Assembly (NCBI RefSeq): GCF_901709675.1
Contig: NC_051098.1
Location: 7,753,000 to 7,816,999 of the forward strand
Direction: 5' to 3'
From: Syngnathus acus
Lineage: Eukaryota > Chordata > Actinopteri > Syngnathiformes > Syngnathidae
Length of the DNA: 64,000 nucleotides
Below, piece by piece: positions 38,301 through 53,300 of this stretch. Position 1 is the stretch's first letter. Each line of letters starts with the position of its first letter. Under the pieces are notes generated by a model. It had not been told where the DNA came from. It saw only the letters and a list, made by a program, of their open reading frames with translations, and did no database searches. Made by a program: the position numbers and the translations under genes.

Positions 38301-41300
38301 ATGTGTAATTAACGAATACTTAAATGAACTAATCGAGATTATACATCTTCGAAACACTTGTTAACAACAGTTGTTTAGATTTGGATACTATTATACGACA
38401 TGTAAGACTGAGTGTTGGACAGAACTGGTAGGTTTGAGCTACATTTGCATCAGGGGAAGTTTGAAGATTTACATTATCTGCCTCTGAAAATGCCACAAAA
38501 GATGAAGTGATAATTTGACTTGGGTTGGCTATGTATAAGGGCAGGCTTATTTTCAGTTTCAGCAGCATTGCTGAGACAACCTGGAAAAAATGTAGGTTGA
38601 GATGCGGGTTACAGATTAGAAAGAGGCAGGTTAGAAGTGAACAAAAGAGAGTGAGAAGCAAAAACAAGAAAGAAAAAGGAGACTGCGCTATGGTTTTTTT
38701 TTGTGTGTGCAAGAATTTTCCTTGCTTCGTTAAAAGCACGTGTCATTTTTGGTGGCAACAGGACGCCAAGTAGTAGCGTTTCAAATGATGTCCTACTAAA
38801 CAGCTCACCTGTGTATCCTGCAAGCGCCGCTGCTGGAATGACGGGTTTGTCTTTGCTGAGGTCCGAGCGTTCCCTCACATAGTCTTTAAAGGTGCCCTTG
38901 GGCTTGTGGCCGTGCAACGCTGTGGGGTAATCCTCCGAGTCAAAGCTGTCGTACGAAGGTACCCGCTGTAGACTGTTGAACGACGACTGGCTGCTCCAGG
39001 ACTGCGTCAGACGGTCACAGCTTTCGTAGCTGTCAATACTCTCAAAAGAGTCCTGGCCACCCAGTTTACCTGCACAGAAATGGAAAAGGTTAAAAAAGAT
39101 CACAAAAAGTCACATTAGATACTAAACAATCCTGACAATTGTGTGAAAGTGTCTTCACCTTAATACATAATAAGCTGGCTTTCGGCCTAAGATAATGAAA
39201 CATTAGAAAAAACACGTCACTTTCTTGACAGTAGTCCTTTGTATGGGTCGACCTCAGCATTTCACACCTCATTTCACTTGTAACCACCATTTGGAGTTGA
39301 TTTCAAACAGTAGAAAATCACACAAATGTCTCGCTATTTTTGGTCTTGGAAAAGATAAGGGCTGCCTTTCATTGGTGAGTCATTAACAAATGACAGATAA
39401 TGCAGCACCTTGATTGATGCTGAAATCTTCAACTGGCCAAATTGGAGCCACATGTGGCTATCAGTCGAGCCACAAAAATACTTTCCCACGAGAGCACAAT
39501 GCGGGGTTGAAAAGTAACATGTGGTGTGTGGGATGCACAGGGATTGGATCTTAGTGGCTAGCGGGAATTTGTACAGTACACAAAGCACTTGTTCATAGGT
39601 GGAAGTTGAGGACACAGTCCAAGCTTTACCATATATACGTAAACGTCATTATCATTAATAAGAGCATGGTTGAAGCTAAAAATGTCAAACTGCCAACTTG
39701 CATACACCTTAAAGAGCATTTATTTGTTTTAGTGTGGGACTATAAACGCAGATAGTGGTGTGTCTCTATCAGGTTGCCCAACCCTCGCCCCCCCTCCCAA
39801 AGAAAGTTGCTGTTTTCCCTCGACCTAGAACAGTGTGAAAAGAAGGTTTGCCGAGACCACAAACACATCAAAGGACCTGTTTATCTCATCTGGTACCCTC
39901 AGCACACTCAGACAGCAACGAAATGTGCACCAGCAACACCGGCATGGCTCCCCAAAAAAAAAATCATGCACATTTTAGTAAACAACATGAGGATCTGCAC
40001 ACTACAGAACCCCGCAGATTATTCTGAACTTCAAATTATTCCATACGTTTTGACCCTCTCACCTCTGCTAAGACGTCCCACACACATGTTGTCAGGGGAT
40101 ACCACCTCTTGTTTGACGGAGAAGTAGTCGCCCTGCAGGGGGTTGAGGGGTGCGTCCCGTAGGATGACTGCAGGGTATTCGCTCTCGTACTTGAGCGTCA
40201 GTAATTCCTCTGAGCTGATGGGGTGAAGCGTCTGGTACGACTCTGTGATGAAGCTGGGCTCAGAGTATTCAGAGGGGGGAACACACTGGGCATGCTCGAC
40301 GCCATAGCCTAAAGATGGGGGGGAGCAGAGAGAAAGCAGAGCAGGAAAAGGAAGAGCAAAACAGTGGAGTGGGATCAATCTTATGAGCAAGCTGTGTGAT
40401 TATCCTTCATGTAAAGACTATAACAACTGTGGCAGATGACACAGCCAAGGCTTCACTGATATCATGGCTTTTAAAATAAAAAAAAACATTCACCAATGTG
40501 ACAACTGTTTACATCTCATTTGATTGTTTGATTGTTTGATCCTCATTGTTTTCGAAATTAATACAAACAAAAGAATTAGATGTTGTTTAGCTGTCAGCTT
40601 TTGAACATTGCACTCATTTGCTGTAGTGTCGTTTCAGTATCGGAAGTACTACATGCAGATATAGTATCAAAGTCAAACGTTTAAATAACGACACAAACTT
40701 GTGTAGTTCTTGTTTTGATATATTCTAATAATTGTGATTAGTGAATTCCTGTGTGATGCATTCTGACTTCTTATTCAAGCAACATTAGCTCAGAAATGAA
40801 CATGGATCGACAGAACTCTTGTGATCGATGGCACTGTGACAATCAAAATGTTGCGACTGATTATGTTGGATAGGATTTCAAAAATCCTCAAGGTTCTTTT
40901 ATACATGAAAGGAAAATCAAAAAGACAGGATCAATGTTTTAGGCAAAATTATTTATAATCACACAACCATTGGGCTGCATTAAAGGTAATTAAATATAGG
41001 GAAACGTTTTCTCTTCAAGGTTTGAATGTCCTAGCCTATTTTCAGATGACATCCTATAATATTGCAACATGAGTGAAATTGAGTGTGGCAAGTACTTACT
41101 GACAAAGTAGTCTGAGGTATAACGGGATTCCTGGAAGTTGGAGGTCAGTCCGTTGTTGGGGTAATGCTTTGTGTCTTCTTCATGAAAAATAGATAAAGAA
41201 TCAGTTGCTAAGCGTCAGTGACCTCGACATTGATTTTATGTATCACGTAACTGCATACAGCAATATGAAATATTAATGACTTCAGCTAACGTGCGCCTTC

Positions 41301-44300
41301 CTGTTTGGCTCCTGTTACTACAGCAAATATCGACTAAGTGAATACAAGCAGAGATCACATCTCTTGTGTGGGTTGCTCACATTTTACATTTTAGCGTCAT
41401 CAACCTTCTAACCTCTGTGTGAGGAAAATGGCTGATTTACCTTTTTGAAGCATTTCTAAATGTTCCCAAAGGATGTCGCCCACAAAGTCAGGTGCTAAGT
41501 CTAGGAAGCGCTCCTTGCCCATGGCGCACAGGCTGCCGCCATTCATGCAGAATCTGTCAAAGTCGACGTTCTTCAGACTGAACTCGTTCACAGTCCACGT
41601 GAGCCACGCTGCTACATGGTTTTCCGTCCATTGTCTGGGGTCTGGAGAGGATCAGAGGGGATAACTGAATTTTTCAACATTCGTTTGCCGCACATGGTGG
41701 TAAAATGCTCTGAATAGAACTGGCTATAATCAGTCCACTTAAATCAAACAGTCAGGTATCAGTGGATGTAAACAGGCAGGAACTAATGAAGGTACATCTG
41801 TACAATTCCACTGACAAATACCGTACAGCAGTCCTTCTGTTACCAATAGCAGGAATAGGCTCTGCAGTTGGCATCAATTAGGAAGCTGTGTAATTACTCT
41901 GCTGTCTACATTCTAGGATGTTGCTGCAGTCAGCCTGAAATGAATCATATGAGGCCATTTTTGTTATCTACTGAAGGATCTGATGCTTCATATGCAGCAC
42001 ATTGTGGTTTTGAGAGCTCACTTTTTGTAATGATGGCAACTCCCTCCATTGAAACAACTAAATGGTGTACAAGCAAACAGTACCTTTGGGGATACCCAGT
42101 CGCTGTTGTTCTTTGGTGAAGCCACTAAAAGTAGCCTTTAGCGCTTGGGACATCATCTCTTTACTTCCGGGGGTTAGCAGGGGAACATCTCCACACTCGG
42201 GATCTGCCAAATCACAAGTTACAAAGAGGAACGAGTTGGATAAGACTGTGGAGAAATTGTGTTAACTAGTTTATTTGGAATTTTACTCACAAACAAAAGG
42301 AAAAATGCAGTCTTACAGGTAGTTTCTGTGACTAAATAATACTTATAGAAACACAAACATCTACCTGACTGGAACAATCATCATCTTAAACATTGAATGT
42401 CATAAATTTTTGCCTTAGGTGTCAAAGCATTTCAGTAAATTCTTTTGCCTGGAGTTCAGTTTCCAAATAAACACAAGATGTATATTTGCCGTTTCTCTAA
42501 TGGCTGCCCTCTACCGCACATACCTTCACGTTAGGTGGGTGGGCGGTGGCTAACGCCTGGTGCCCATCAGTGACACCATGACCCCCTTTAAAGCTCTCCT
42601 ACAATGTTGCCCCGACACAGTGGACCCACTGTCGCCAGACCAAGCATGGGGTCAAACCCTGGGAAGGGTCAAGGGTCAAAAGATGAGGTGATGTCATCTT
42701 GGCTGTAGGCAAGGGCGAGCCAAGTTGGGGGAAGCTATCTTGAGGGTCTCAGTCAAACACTACACTCACTGTTCTCTGCTCACAGCCAGTGGGCACCCAG
42801 TGGGGAACAAAACTCTCTTTGATGCCTTTAAACAGTGCCTGATGACTCGCGCTCATCTAATTAGATTGACCAGACTTAAGAAGTGTGGGACGCACATGAG
42901 GCCAACAAGGGCGATGATAACGGAACATTGGGCAAGACCCCGAGGCCACCTACATTACAAGGACAGACTGCAAAAAACTAAATGGACAAATGTACTACAA
43001 ATCACAAAAAGTTCAAATAATTGTCAAAAGTGTGCACGCTGTAAGTTTAATAAGCAAGACGGACAAGTACAATGTGTTCTATTACTATTGCCAGTCAGAC
43101 ATTGCGTCATTATATTGCCTGATAAGCTGGAGTATATATGAGTTACAGTTTAACCAGATTTTGAGTGCCTTGAAGACACATCATCATTTCGCATAAGGCT
43201 TACTTTTGTGAAGTGCTTGGTTTGCTCCCATGATTCATACAAAAAACATGTAAAATATGTAGCTCCAATGTTTTGGGTGGATATAATAGATTTTAATCAG
43301 TAACATCAGTCACCTTTGACATAAGTTTGCAAATTGGGATCATTCGAGTGCTGTTAGCACTGTGAATGATATATAAAAAATAAAAAAATATATATAAAAA
43401 AAGCAGGGACCTCACAGCAGTTGCTGCTCTAGTTCTCATAAACTGTTGTGTAATGGCAGCATCACATTTTCAGACATCTCCACTCGGCTGGTGGTTTTAT
43501 CAACCTGCAGCGCGCACTGAAGCGGCGTACGCTTCACGCCTGCTATGACCACTCACTGACATCTCGACCCAATTTGGAATTCACAGCAAATTTCCCTCCT
43601 TTCGCCTATGCAACCAATCTCAGTCTGTAAAATTAGTTTTTGTTTTTATTTTAGTTCCTATGCTCTGTGTGAAAAACAAAATAAGTAATAGTTTTACCCT
43701 GTGTGATTTAGTAGTATCTTGAAAAAGTATATCTGTGGAATGGCAAAGTTGGTGATCATAATTTTGAAAGCTACTATAATATATAATTTGCTGCAAATAG
43801 AATAAACACCAGACTTACAGGGTCATTTAAACTGACACACACTTTTCCTTTCCATTTGATGATAAATTATTATATATGTATGCACTACTTATGCAGCCTC
43901 AAAATACAAAAACCTGCTTTTCTCATCTCCATTTGATTTTTTAAAAGAAGGCTAAATGTTACAAATGCTGAAAACTGAGATGTGATTGGGGCTCAGACAG
44001 TCTATGCTTTGATGTAAAGGACACGACAAAGTGTGGCCTTTTATTTAAACTGGATCGAGTTGAGTTTGTCTGCAGTTTCCAACTGCTTGAGCCTTTCCCT
44101 CCCCATTGCTTTTATCAGCCCTTACAACTTTTAACTTGCTATTGAAGACTCTAACCCACTGTAACACGAAATCCTCCATCAAAGACATGCAAGACTTAGA
44201 GCTGCCATTTAATGCTCTTTGATGCAAGAAACATGAGCTACGGTGAGCGTAAACGCCAAAACTGCAATGGGAGAGATTTATTTTGCTTGCATTTGGATAA

Positions 44301-47300
44301 TGAAGAAGATAATTGCCCATTAGTCCCACAGTAAATAATTACATTAGTATGCTAATGGCAGAAGTGGTATTAGTGGTAACCGGGGATTAGTGTGTTTGTC
44401 AAAAATATTTATAACGGACTCAAACCAGCAATCTTCAAACTGGTTGCCAGGCATTTTCACTTTTTAGACGTGATATCCGTTGTTTAAAATGAGTTTTAAG
44501 TGATACAACAAAGGATATCGAAATGTTTCTGTTTAAGGAAAAGAAACACTTATCACAGATTGTTTTCTCCAAGTATATTGATTTTTTAAGCTTTTGTGAA
44601 TTGCACTAAAGACAGGCACGCCAGTGCAGACAGGACATACTCCATTCTAAAGGACTAATGGTAATAGCACTATCATCTCTGGGAATGATCCATATGAGCC
44701 TTATCTGCGGCAGAGAGCTAATGTGCAGTGTGCATCCATTAGTGAAAGAGGCTAAGCTAGCATCATTCTAGGTGGTATCTAGTAAATGATGCCCTTATAG
44801 GATTTCACTGTCTGCAAGTCCCATTACAAACACAATGGTCAAGCAAGTTCAAGCATCCACAAGTCATCACTTTCCACATTAGGCAGTGTGGTTCCCCCCA
44901 CTTAGCTTGCAACTGCAGGAGTGGCACTGTCAAGACCCAATGTGGAAAATACATTGTAGAACATATAGAATAATTTATTTTATATGTTGTCTATTCGGAG
45001 AAGTGAATCAGTTGTTTAGGCATTGATTAACCACACCTCTCTGAATAATGGACAGGCTGCTGACTATGCTGTTTTCACAAAAGGAGTCTCACAAGCATGC
45101 TGAGCACCTTGAAAGTTGCAGGCAAGCCCATTCCCAACAACCAGCAAAGGTTTTGGAAAGACCTGAATTATAAACATCAACTTCTGGAATAAATAAGCCT
45201 GAACACCAGACAGGTGTGACCTTGAGCTCTTTGCAGTCTTTTCTTCAAAAAGAGTATACAGCAGGGCAGGGTTGAATAGGATACCCAAGGAACATCCTGA
45301 GGAGGTAGGTGCTTCAGGACCGCTAAGTATGGGGGATGAGTCACCAGCCTGTAATATGATCTCATGAACGGGAGGTCTCACAAGGCTCCCTCATTTTTAG
45401 TGTCTCTGGTGTGACATCACTGTGGGATCTGTGCCATCTCCCAGGCTCTGTTGGAGACTCGTTTCATTCATAAAGCCTGACTAAACTGCCGTCTCCACTT
45501 TTGTGATGCAATGATACAAGCATCGCATGCAACTAAAGCTAACACAATGGGACAATATGCTTATTATCATCCAACTGAGCTATAATTAGCCCTGCAGAGT
45601 TGATTCTGTGAATGGCTGCGGGTCGGTATGAGAAGCAGACATGTGGGGAATTAAAAAAAATAAATTAGAAACTTTGCTCCTTGGTCTTTAAAAAAACATC
45701 TTAAGAGTCAATTTCCTGTGGCTGTTCACCTCCTTTGGGTAATCGGGCAAGTTGTGGGTTCAGGTAAAGGTCAGATACTTAAGATCCACCACTAAGGTGT
45801 TTGCGAATATCCCACAAAACATGCATCTAGTTCCAGTTAAAGCAATGGGGCGGGGGAGAGGGGGTCTTACAATTGGCACTTTTAAGCATGGGCATCTACC
45901 CACAGCTGACCAGAGGTGACAGTTGTATCTGGGAGAACCTTTGATGGAGATCTTATCAGAACCCTTGGTTTGAAACCATGGGCTCACACACCCAACAGAA
46001 ATGAAGGGAGCCCATTCAGAGTGATGAAGTGTCGGCTCTTGGCGGCAGTGGAGCAAGAGGGCAGCATGGCAGTCTGGTTTTGAGAGGGCTGCTTGTTCAG
46101 ACGGCTGTTTAGATTTCCATCTCAGTTCCAAAGACCAGGAATAGAAGCGCAGAAGCAGCTCTAACCAACGTGAAGGCTAGACTGCTCCTAACGCAAGGAC
46201 AGTGTTGGCCATATCCGCTACACAAACCAGGACCAGCCCTCCTGCACAGACTATGATGCTGAAACTGTAGTTTTATTCTTAGACAGCAACCACTGTATTT
46301 TGGCTGCCCTGTTGGAGCACAAGCCTGTGGTGGTGTATGGAAGGCTGTGCGGTGTGAAGCCACTCCTGCTGACATTTGTCATTGGCAATGTAACTGGAGT
46401 TGTCCCGCATCATCACTACCACAGACACGGCGGCTACTGAAGTAGACAATAAGTGAGACTAATACAGCACAGCAGCCACACGATTCCTTCTATTTCCTCT
46501 CCATAAGTCTCTCAAATCACATTAGCGTATGATGTGCTAGTGCTACTGTTTCTGCTTATCTCCCAGCCCTTAGCCCTCAGAGACGCTTAACATCTTTTCA
46601 CCAGTATTTTGATGGTACTTTTTCTTTGTGGTAAGTGGGGAAACTAAACACTTTCAGCATGATTTGGCTGCCAGTTAGCTTGCATATCCTTCTTATGAGC
46701 AGCATTCTGAGTTTCCAAAGTGTGAAAAGGCCTGTGGTTTAGGTGTGCCTCAAGTTTCAGTAACACGCTTTTCGCAATATATCACCAAAACTTCTTTTCT
46801 TCAGTTAAGTGCAACATCTGCCATTTGTCACCTATAAATTTAATGGGTGAATGGTCAAGGTTCTTGTCAGCTACTTTTTGTTGTTTTTAATACAGTTAAG
46901 AGACGTCATTTGTTTGGAGACGTTGTGAAATTCTGTTATTTTAAGGTCAAACACCTGACTAAGCTGATCATCCCATACCACTACCAATTCTGCTACTGAA
47001 TTCAAGATTTTGGATCCTACCAAGGAATATTCCCACACTAGGCAGGGAAAAATGAGACTGACCAAGTGTTCCACTGGAGAATGCAGGTGGTTCAAGTACA
47101 GGCTCCATCTTTGATGTAAACAAACAGGGGATGCTCTGGGGGGACTGTTTGAGCATTAAACCAAACAGACCACACATCTGACAAACAGTTTACTGTGAGT
47201 GTTGCAATTTTTTCCACAAAACATGGCCCATTTTTACAGCCAAGCTGATACATTCTGCAACCAGGTCCCTTATGTAAGTCCATATTATTTGGGACAGTCA

Positions 47301-50300
47301 CATGATCAACAATCGGTGGACCATTGCTTGAGGAAGAAAATTAAACAGGTTGCAAATTAGAGTCAACTTTAATTTTAGATATTCATTTTTTCCCTTGTCA
47401 TACAACGACTGCTGCTGTAAATTAGTGATATGTACACATCAGTTGTTCACTTAACTGAAGAATTATGCCGATCACTGTTTAATTGCATCATAAATCAAGT
47501 AATGCGTTGTTCAACCAAAGAAGAGCATCATGGTGATTAATTAATACAACAGTCTGTTATCAAGAAAAGAGTTCAGAACATTTAAAGTAAGATTGTCATC
47601 TCTAAAACAACATATTGTTTCGTCAAAATAAAAACAATTTGGTCAAATACACAGCGAAAATGTCTTTGGAACCAAAGTATATTTATAAATATGTAACTTC
47701 CAGCTGTTTTTTGTGTGTCTTTAAAAAAACGAGGCCCTAGTCCTAGTGGTGGGAAAGTATGTATGTGCAGGAGGCAAACCACAGACTGCAGATGGATACT
47801 TGATAAATAAATGTCTCCCCCATACAACAATGTTTTCATCCCACATGCTTAACATTCCTCCTCAGTTTTACAATCACTAATGTATGGCACCCAGCTTTCT
47901 TATATTCCTCTTATGTGACCAAAAATGACGAGTAGCCTAAATGGCAAAATTGCTCTAGTACCAGATGATGAACGACTCTTCTATTTTAGGCTTGGTGTAG
48001 ACTCTGTGAGTATTAAGAGCATTAAAACATCTGGCAACATCTCTCAGTTTGCCTTGCTTTAAGACACATTTGAGTTTTCTTGAAACTAAGCAGCTGAGCT
48101 CAGAAAAGTTTCCAAAACAAGTCCGTCAGATTAGTGGAAATTTACTACTCAGTGTTTTGCAATCCTAGATGGGTTGGATTTGAAGTTATCATTGATGATA
48201 AAATCTGCTTCTTGTTGTCTTTGTGACTCATCACATCAAAGTGCGTGTTAGGGGAAGGGGGTTTAACATTAGCGTCACACTATCAATGTGACTGGTCATA
48301 ATGAGAACAAATGACGTCTTGTCAAATTGTTGCCTATTGACTCACAACGTGACCAACTGACCATATAAATATGCACTAAACAAACACATGAGGATTCCTT
48401 AGAATCGTGAGGCTTTTCTTTTCATGCATAAAATGATTCTGAGTATTCCCCAGTACGTACGATCAGTCATTATTTGTGGAAAAAAACAACACATAAACCT
48501 ATTACAACAATTTAACGGCTATAGTGTCTCTACTTTGTGTCTTTTGAATTGCCTTCATTGGCATTTACAGGATACGCTGTACTTTGGTATGAGACGCAAT
48601 TAGACAAAATGTCGTCGTCTTTCCATTTATTCACAGCCTTCATATATTTTTCATCTACTCCACTACACCCACCTAAACATGAGGCAGCAAAACGTTAACC
48701 GGACAGCCACCCACACAAACACGCGAGCCATTCATTCAATACACCTCTGATGCTAAAGGGAGGTATCAACAGTTGTAGCCCATTTGCTCACCTTCTGCCA
48801 AAAAGCTTGCCAACTGCGTGAGCAGGTGTTGTGCAGAAAGCACTTGGAAAAGAGAAAACAAGCGAAGAAAATCTGGAACTTGTATATCGAACAGAATGAG
48901 GAACATGGGCCCCAAGTGGCGAAACCAGCTGTCTTCCTTGACAGTGGGCTAACACTTAAAGAAGACTTCTATTATAGGATCCATTGTGCCTCAATAGTCC
49001 TCTGAACGTCACATGACTGATCCACGTATGTGTTTGTTTACGCCGCCATACCAGCAGGGTAGGAGTGATATTAGCAGAACGATTTACAATACAGAGCAGC
49101 GATAAAATGAACAATTCGTTCAAGTGAACTCACGTCACTTATCTCATTCAAACGTATCTAAGTGTAACCTACAGTTGTGCATTGACGGAGTGTATCAAAG
49201 TCAATGTCAGACAATGGGAGACGGGACATGTCATACAAACATTCCTCTCGGACGAGAATATGCCATGACCGATCTTTCAACAGAAACATTCGGATTTGCC
49301 GTTTGTTTCCGTTTTCTATCCTGCCAAAATGATCTTTTACATGTGGCACATCAACAAGACAATGTGAAGCTATGGAGCAGCAACAACAAAATCTTACATG
49401 TTGGGTAAACGTCGTAACTAGAGAAGTCATAGACCTGTCACCTATGTTGGCCGAAATTTGATATTCCCATTGCGATGGATGCTGTGAGGCAGAAGTTAAG
49501 TGCCGTGACTCAGGTACTAATTGGTAGAAACGCCTGGCGAGGAGACAAAGCACGGAGGAGATACCGCATGAATGTCATGTGAAACTGAAGGAGTCAGAGG
49601 AACACTGGGGAAGAGAGTTGATTGAGTGGGTGGTGTGTGCAAACCATTGGAAAGAGTTAGAAAAGCTCATTTCATTTTGTCTGCCAAGGCACATATTTTC
49701 TCTTCATGCTTGTGCCTCAGTTGTGCAACGCGAGTAAAAAGACAGGTTGTTGAAGTCCAGGCAGACACTTCTCACCTCAACTTTTTTTGCATATTGATAA
49801 GCTGTCACAACCGTTAGTTGGCCACACCTTGCAAGGTTTTGGCTCTTTCAACGCCCACAGCCCCTTCCCCTGGCTCACACCATATGCTTGCTATTTAGCA
49901 GACTGCTGGCGTAACACGCCTTGCTTTATGACTAAGTTTTATAAGCAATGATTAAGGTTTGTAGTCGCTAGGGAAACTTTGCGATAGGGCCCACTCAGTG
50001 TAATGATTACACGTTTATACGGCTAACGCGGCAGATGACAGGCTGAATAAGGAAGTAATGACGGAAATTCCAATTCCATGTCACACATCGGCATCTTTGA
50101 ACTGCATAAAAAGAAAGGTGTGTCATCATGGAAATCATTTTCTATTTTCATCTGCATGAATTTATATTATTTTTATACTTCGTAGTCATTCAGTCTGTCA
50201 CCATGTACTAGTATACAGAACAAGAGTTGTCTCATGTAATTATAACATCAATGTTTAAGGCTCCCTTACATCACTACACCCTTCCCACTCAACTAACTGA

Positions 50301-53300
50301 CTTTGCTGCCTAATCAACATATTGATTGAGGGTGACACATGCACATAAAGGGGACATACTGACCTACAAAACGTTTTGATTCAGTGAACCATTTAGTTCC
50401 CAGTTAGACATACTGTAGCACACACAATAATGAAAAAAAAAAACATGGACCTGCTAGCTTTAATTGGCTCGAATGATTGACGGTCCACATCGAGCAAAAT
50501 CCTGATCGGCCAAACAATGTTTGCACAGCTGCCAGGCAGCCGTGTACACTAACGATGGCATATATTACACAGCACACACTACAAAAAGTGCTGACACAAA
50601 GACACAAAAGCAAAACGGAATCTTGCACAATACAGCGCTCTGGCAAATTTCTCTTGGCCATGGCACCGCCTGGTTTTATGTTCAAACGTCACATCAAAAC
50701 AATCACGATGTCGTAAAAGAACTCTCCAGATGACCAGCGGGAATGTCACTGACTGTACAACATAGTATTTTGATCAGCTAAAAGTTTGCAGTTTGAACTC
50801 CCGCTCCTCTATGCCACCACGCATGACGCCTGATCAACGGGAACATTCCTGTCTGTCGCTAAACCCTGACCTTAATGCCTAACCAAGACAACAGATACTT
50901 TCAACTCACTGAAAACTGGGATTGACTTGGGAAAATCAGACAATTGCGAAATCCAAGATATTTTAAACTGGAAGATCTTAGACCTGTGTTATGACTGCAG
51001 AGGAATTTGCAATCTGTAAAATTTATAAAATTCAGTTTGAATCACAGTCCATGATAACGTCAAACAGGTTTTCAGCTCAGTGAGAATGGAAGGCCGACCT
51101 CAGCAAATTACGGAGCGCGGGCCACATCCGGCCCATCCCCAATGTCTGACTGGTCCTCGCATTACTTATGGAGTCAAAATGAAATGCACTATAGGCTATG
51201 TTTTCATTTTAAAAGTGCTTTAATATACTTTTATTTTGATGTGCACCTGTGTGGGAGTTATTCTCTGAAACGTCAACAGTTTTATAGAATGTACATAGTG
51301 GACGTTAAAATTTTCATATGTCACTTATTATACGTCCCATTTAGCCATCATCAATCTATCGAATGATTTGGGAGTCCCAACTATGAATTGGTTATTTGTT
51401 CACATTCTTGACATGATTTCAGTGAATGCTGATTAAATACCATGTATTAATGTGATTTTGACAACTTATAACTAAAATTTGTATTTCAGCAGCTTGTTTA
51501 AACCGGACAATTTAATGCTTAAATTTATGTACGTATATGGAAAACAGTTGAAGTACGGTAAGTTTGTTGGTATAGCCCTGCTCTAGGGACTGGCTATAGG
51601 ATTGTTGTCTGATGTGTAATGCCACGACAGAAGGGGACCATTAAGGGCTAAGAGGAAAAGTGTGATGATTAATACAGAGTCATATATTGAGTTTATTGTG
51701 ATGCAGAAAAGCAAAAAATGTGTTTGTGCTGGCTGCTCAATAAATATGGCAGAAGTCGATTAATAATTGGGGGGGTGGAATGTACACTGTAAAACAAGCT
51801 GATTTGACTGTACGAAATTCAACCTAGAAGCAGCCTTGCATATTAAATATGTACTATTTTGAACTTTTAATACTAGATGTGTGATGCATGGAGACTTGAA
51901 AATAACTCTCTGTCTTCCAGCTGTCATGGTTTAAGGATAAGGCAGAGTATTTATTTATTAATTGGCAATGAACTCAAGTTTATATTTCTATGCAATTTAA
52001 GGACAATCAAATGTGACTTAAAGCATTGCACGAACAGCTAATAACGTTTTTGTGATGGCAGTAGTTTGACACTTAAATGGATTCATTCAGTTTTTATTAT
52101 TTTCTGGAGCAATAGGAATAAAGTGGAAGTTTACCAGTGTTGGGGAACAAATTGTGTTTGACCTCAAATGTTCCACTGTAAAGTATAAAGCATTTTGAAA
52201 CTGCTGAATTAGAACTCCCCTCTTGTAACGTTTCTTCTCAAGGAATCGATTACATGAACACTCAATGGAGGAGTACAAACCCAATGGAATGTTGACCTTC
52301 ATTGGACACACCTTTGACCCTAACGGTTTGTGAGTTACCTCCCCTGGAGAGAGCTCAGTGACCTTGGCTAAACTGAAACTTCAAACTTGTCACATGAAGG
52401 AATAAAAATATATTACAACACATTAGCTTATAAACCACTTTAGCTTATTACAGTTATGGACATGCAGCATTTGCAGGTGTTCTGAAAAACCAGGTGGCCA
52501 CAGAACAAGGTCCTTTATCGATCCAAAAAGGGTATGTTTTAAGTTATTACCTCCATCAATGAGAATTTGTTCTGAAGTTGGTAAAATGAGCTAACTTAAA
52601 ATTATGTGCTGGGGACAAGGCAGTCTTTATATTTTCAGGCTTCTTCCTTCTTCTGCTTGCAAAATGTAGGTCTATTGGTCTTGAGCATGATGTTTTTACT
52701 GTTTGAACTTGTGCATCTTAGTTTGAGCTTAAGACAGTATTGTGTATGTGTGCATGCCAATTGTTGAGTAACCATGAGTTGGTTTTGCGAGATAACAGCC
52801 ACAGTTTTAACACCATCACATCTGTGTGCTGCTCTGCTCTGCACAGGTACTGACAATAAGATAGTGGTTAGTGTGATAAGTCAAGCGCAACTTTCCATGA
52901 TGCACACAAACAAGAGCTGAGCTGCTAAGGCACAATGGGTTAAAAACGGCTGCTAAGTGCAAATAATATACCTCAAAATAAACACACACAATGAATGAAC
53001 CCACAAGGCTTAAAACCCAGCTGACAACAGTTGTGGTCTTCCCCTGGATGAGCCCCGGATTGCCCCTGGAGTAAGCCAAGAGTTCCAGGCAAGCCGGGTC
53101 AGCAGAGAGGCAAACCTCAACACTGCAGATTCATCACCTCAGCCTGCCTCAAAAAGTCAAGCAGTGAAGGGGGTTACTGAAAGGTGGGAGGGATGAAGCC
53201 TCCCTTGCTGACAGCAGCCTTGGCGGGGTCAAGGATGAGAGTTAAGATGGAGATAAACATGGAGATAGATTGAGATCAAAGCGAGAGTAGAACACAAGCT

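Noticed and set aside
49124-49553. Longest intronic open frames (131 codons minus strand, 94 codons plus strand) in ets1 intron 1
   Set aside because: They overlap on opposite strands, show no recognisable domain, no splice context and no coding-like repeat structure. Possibly a repeat remnant, but not supportable as a gene.
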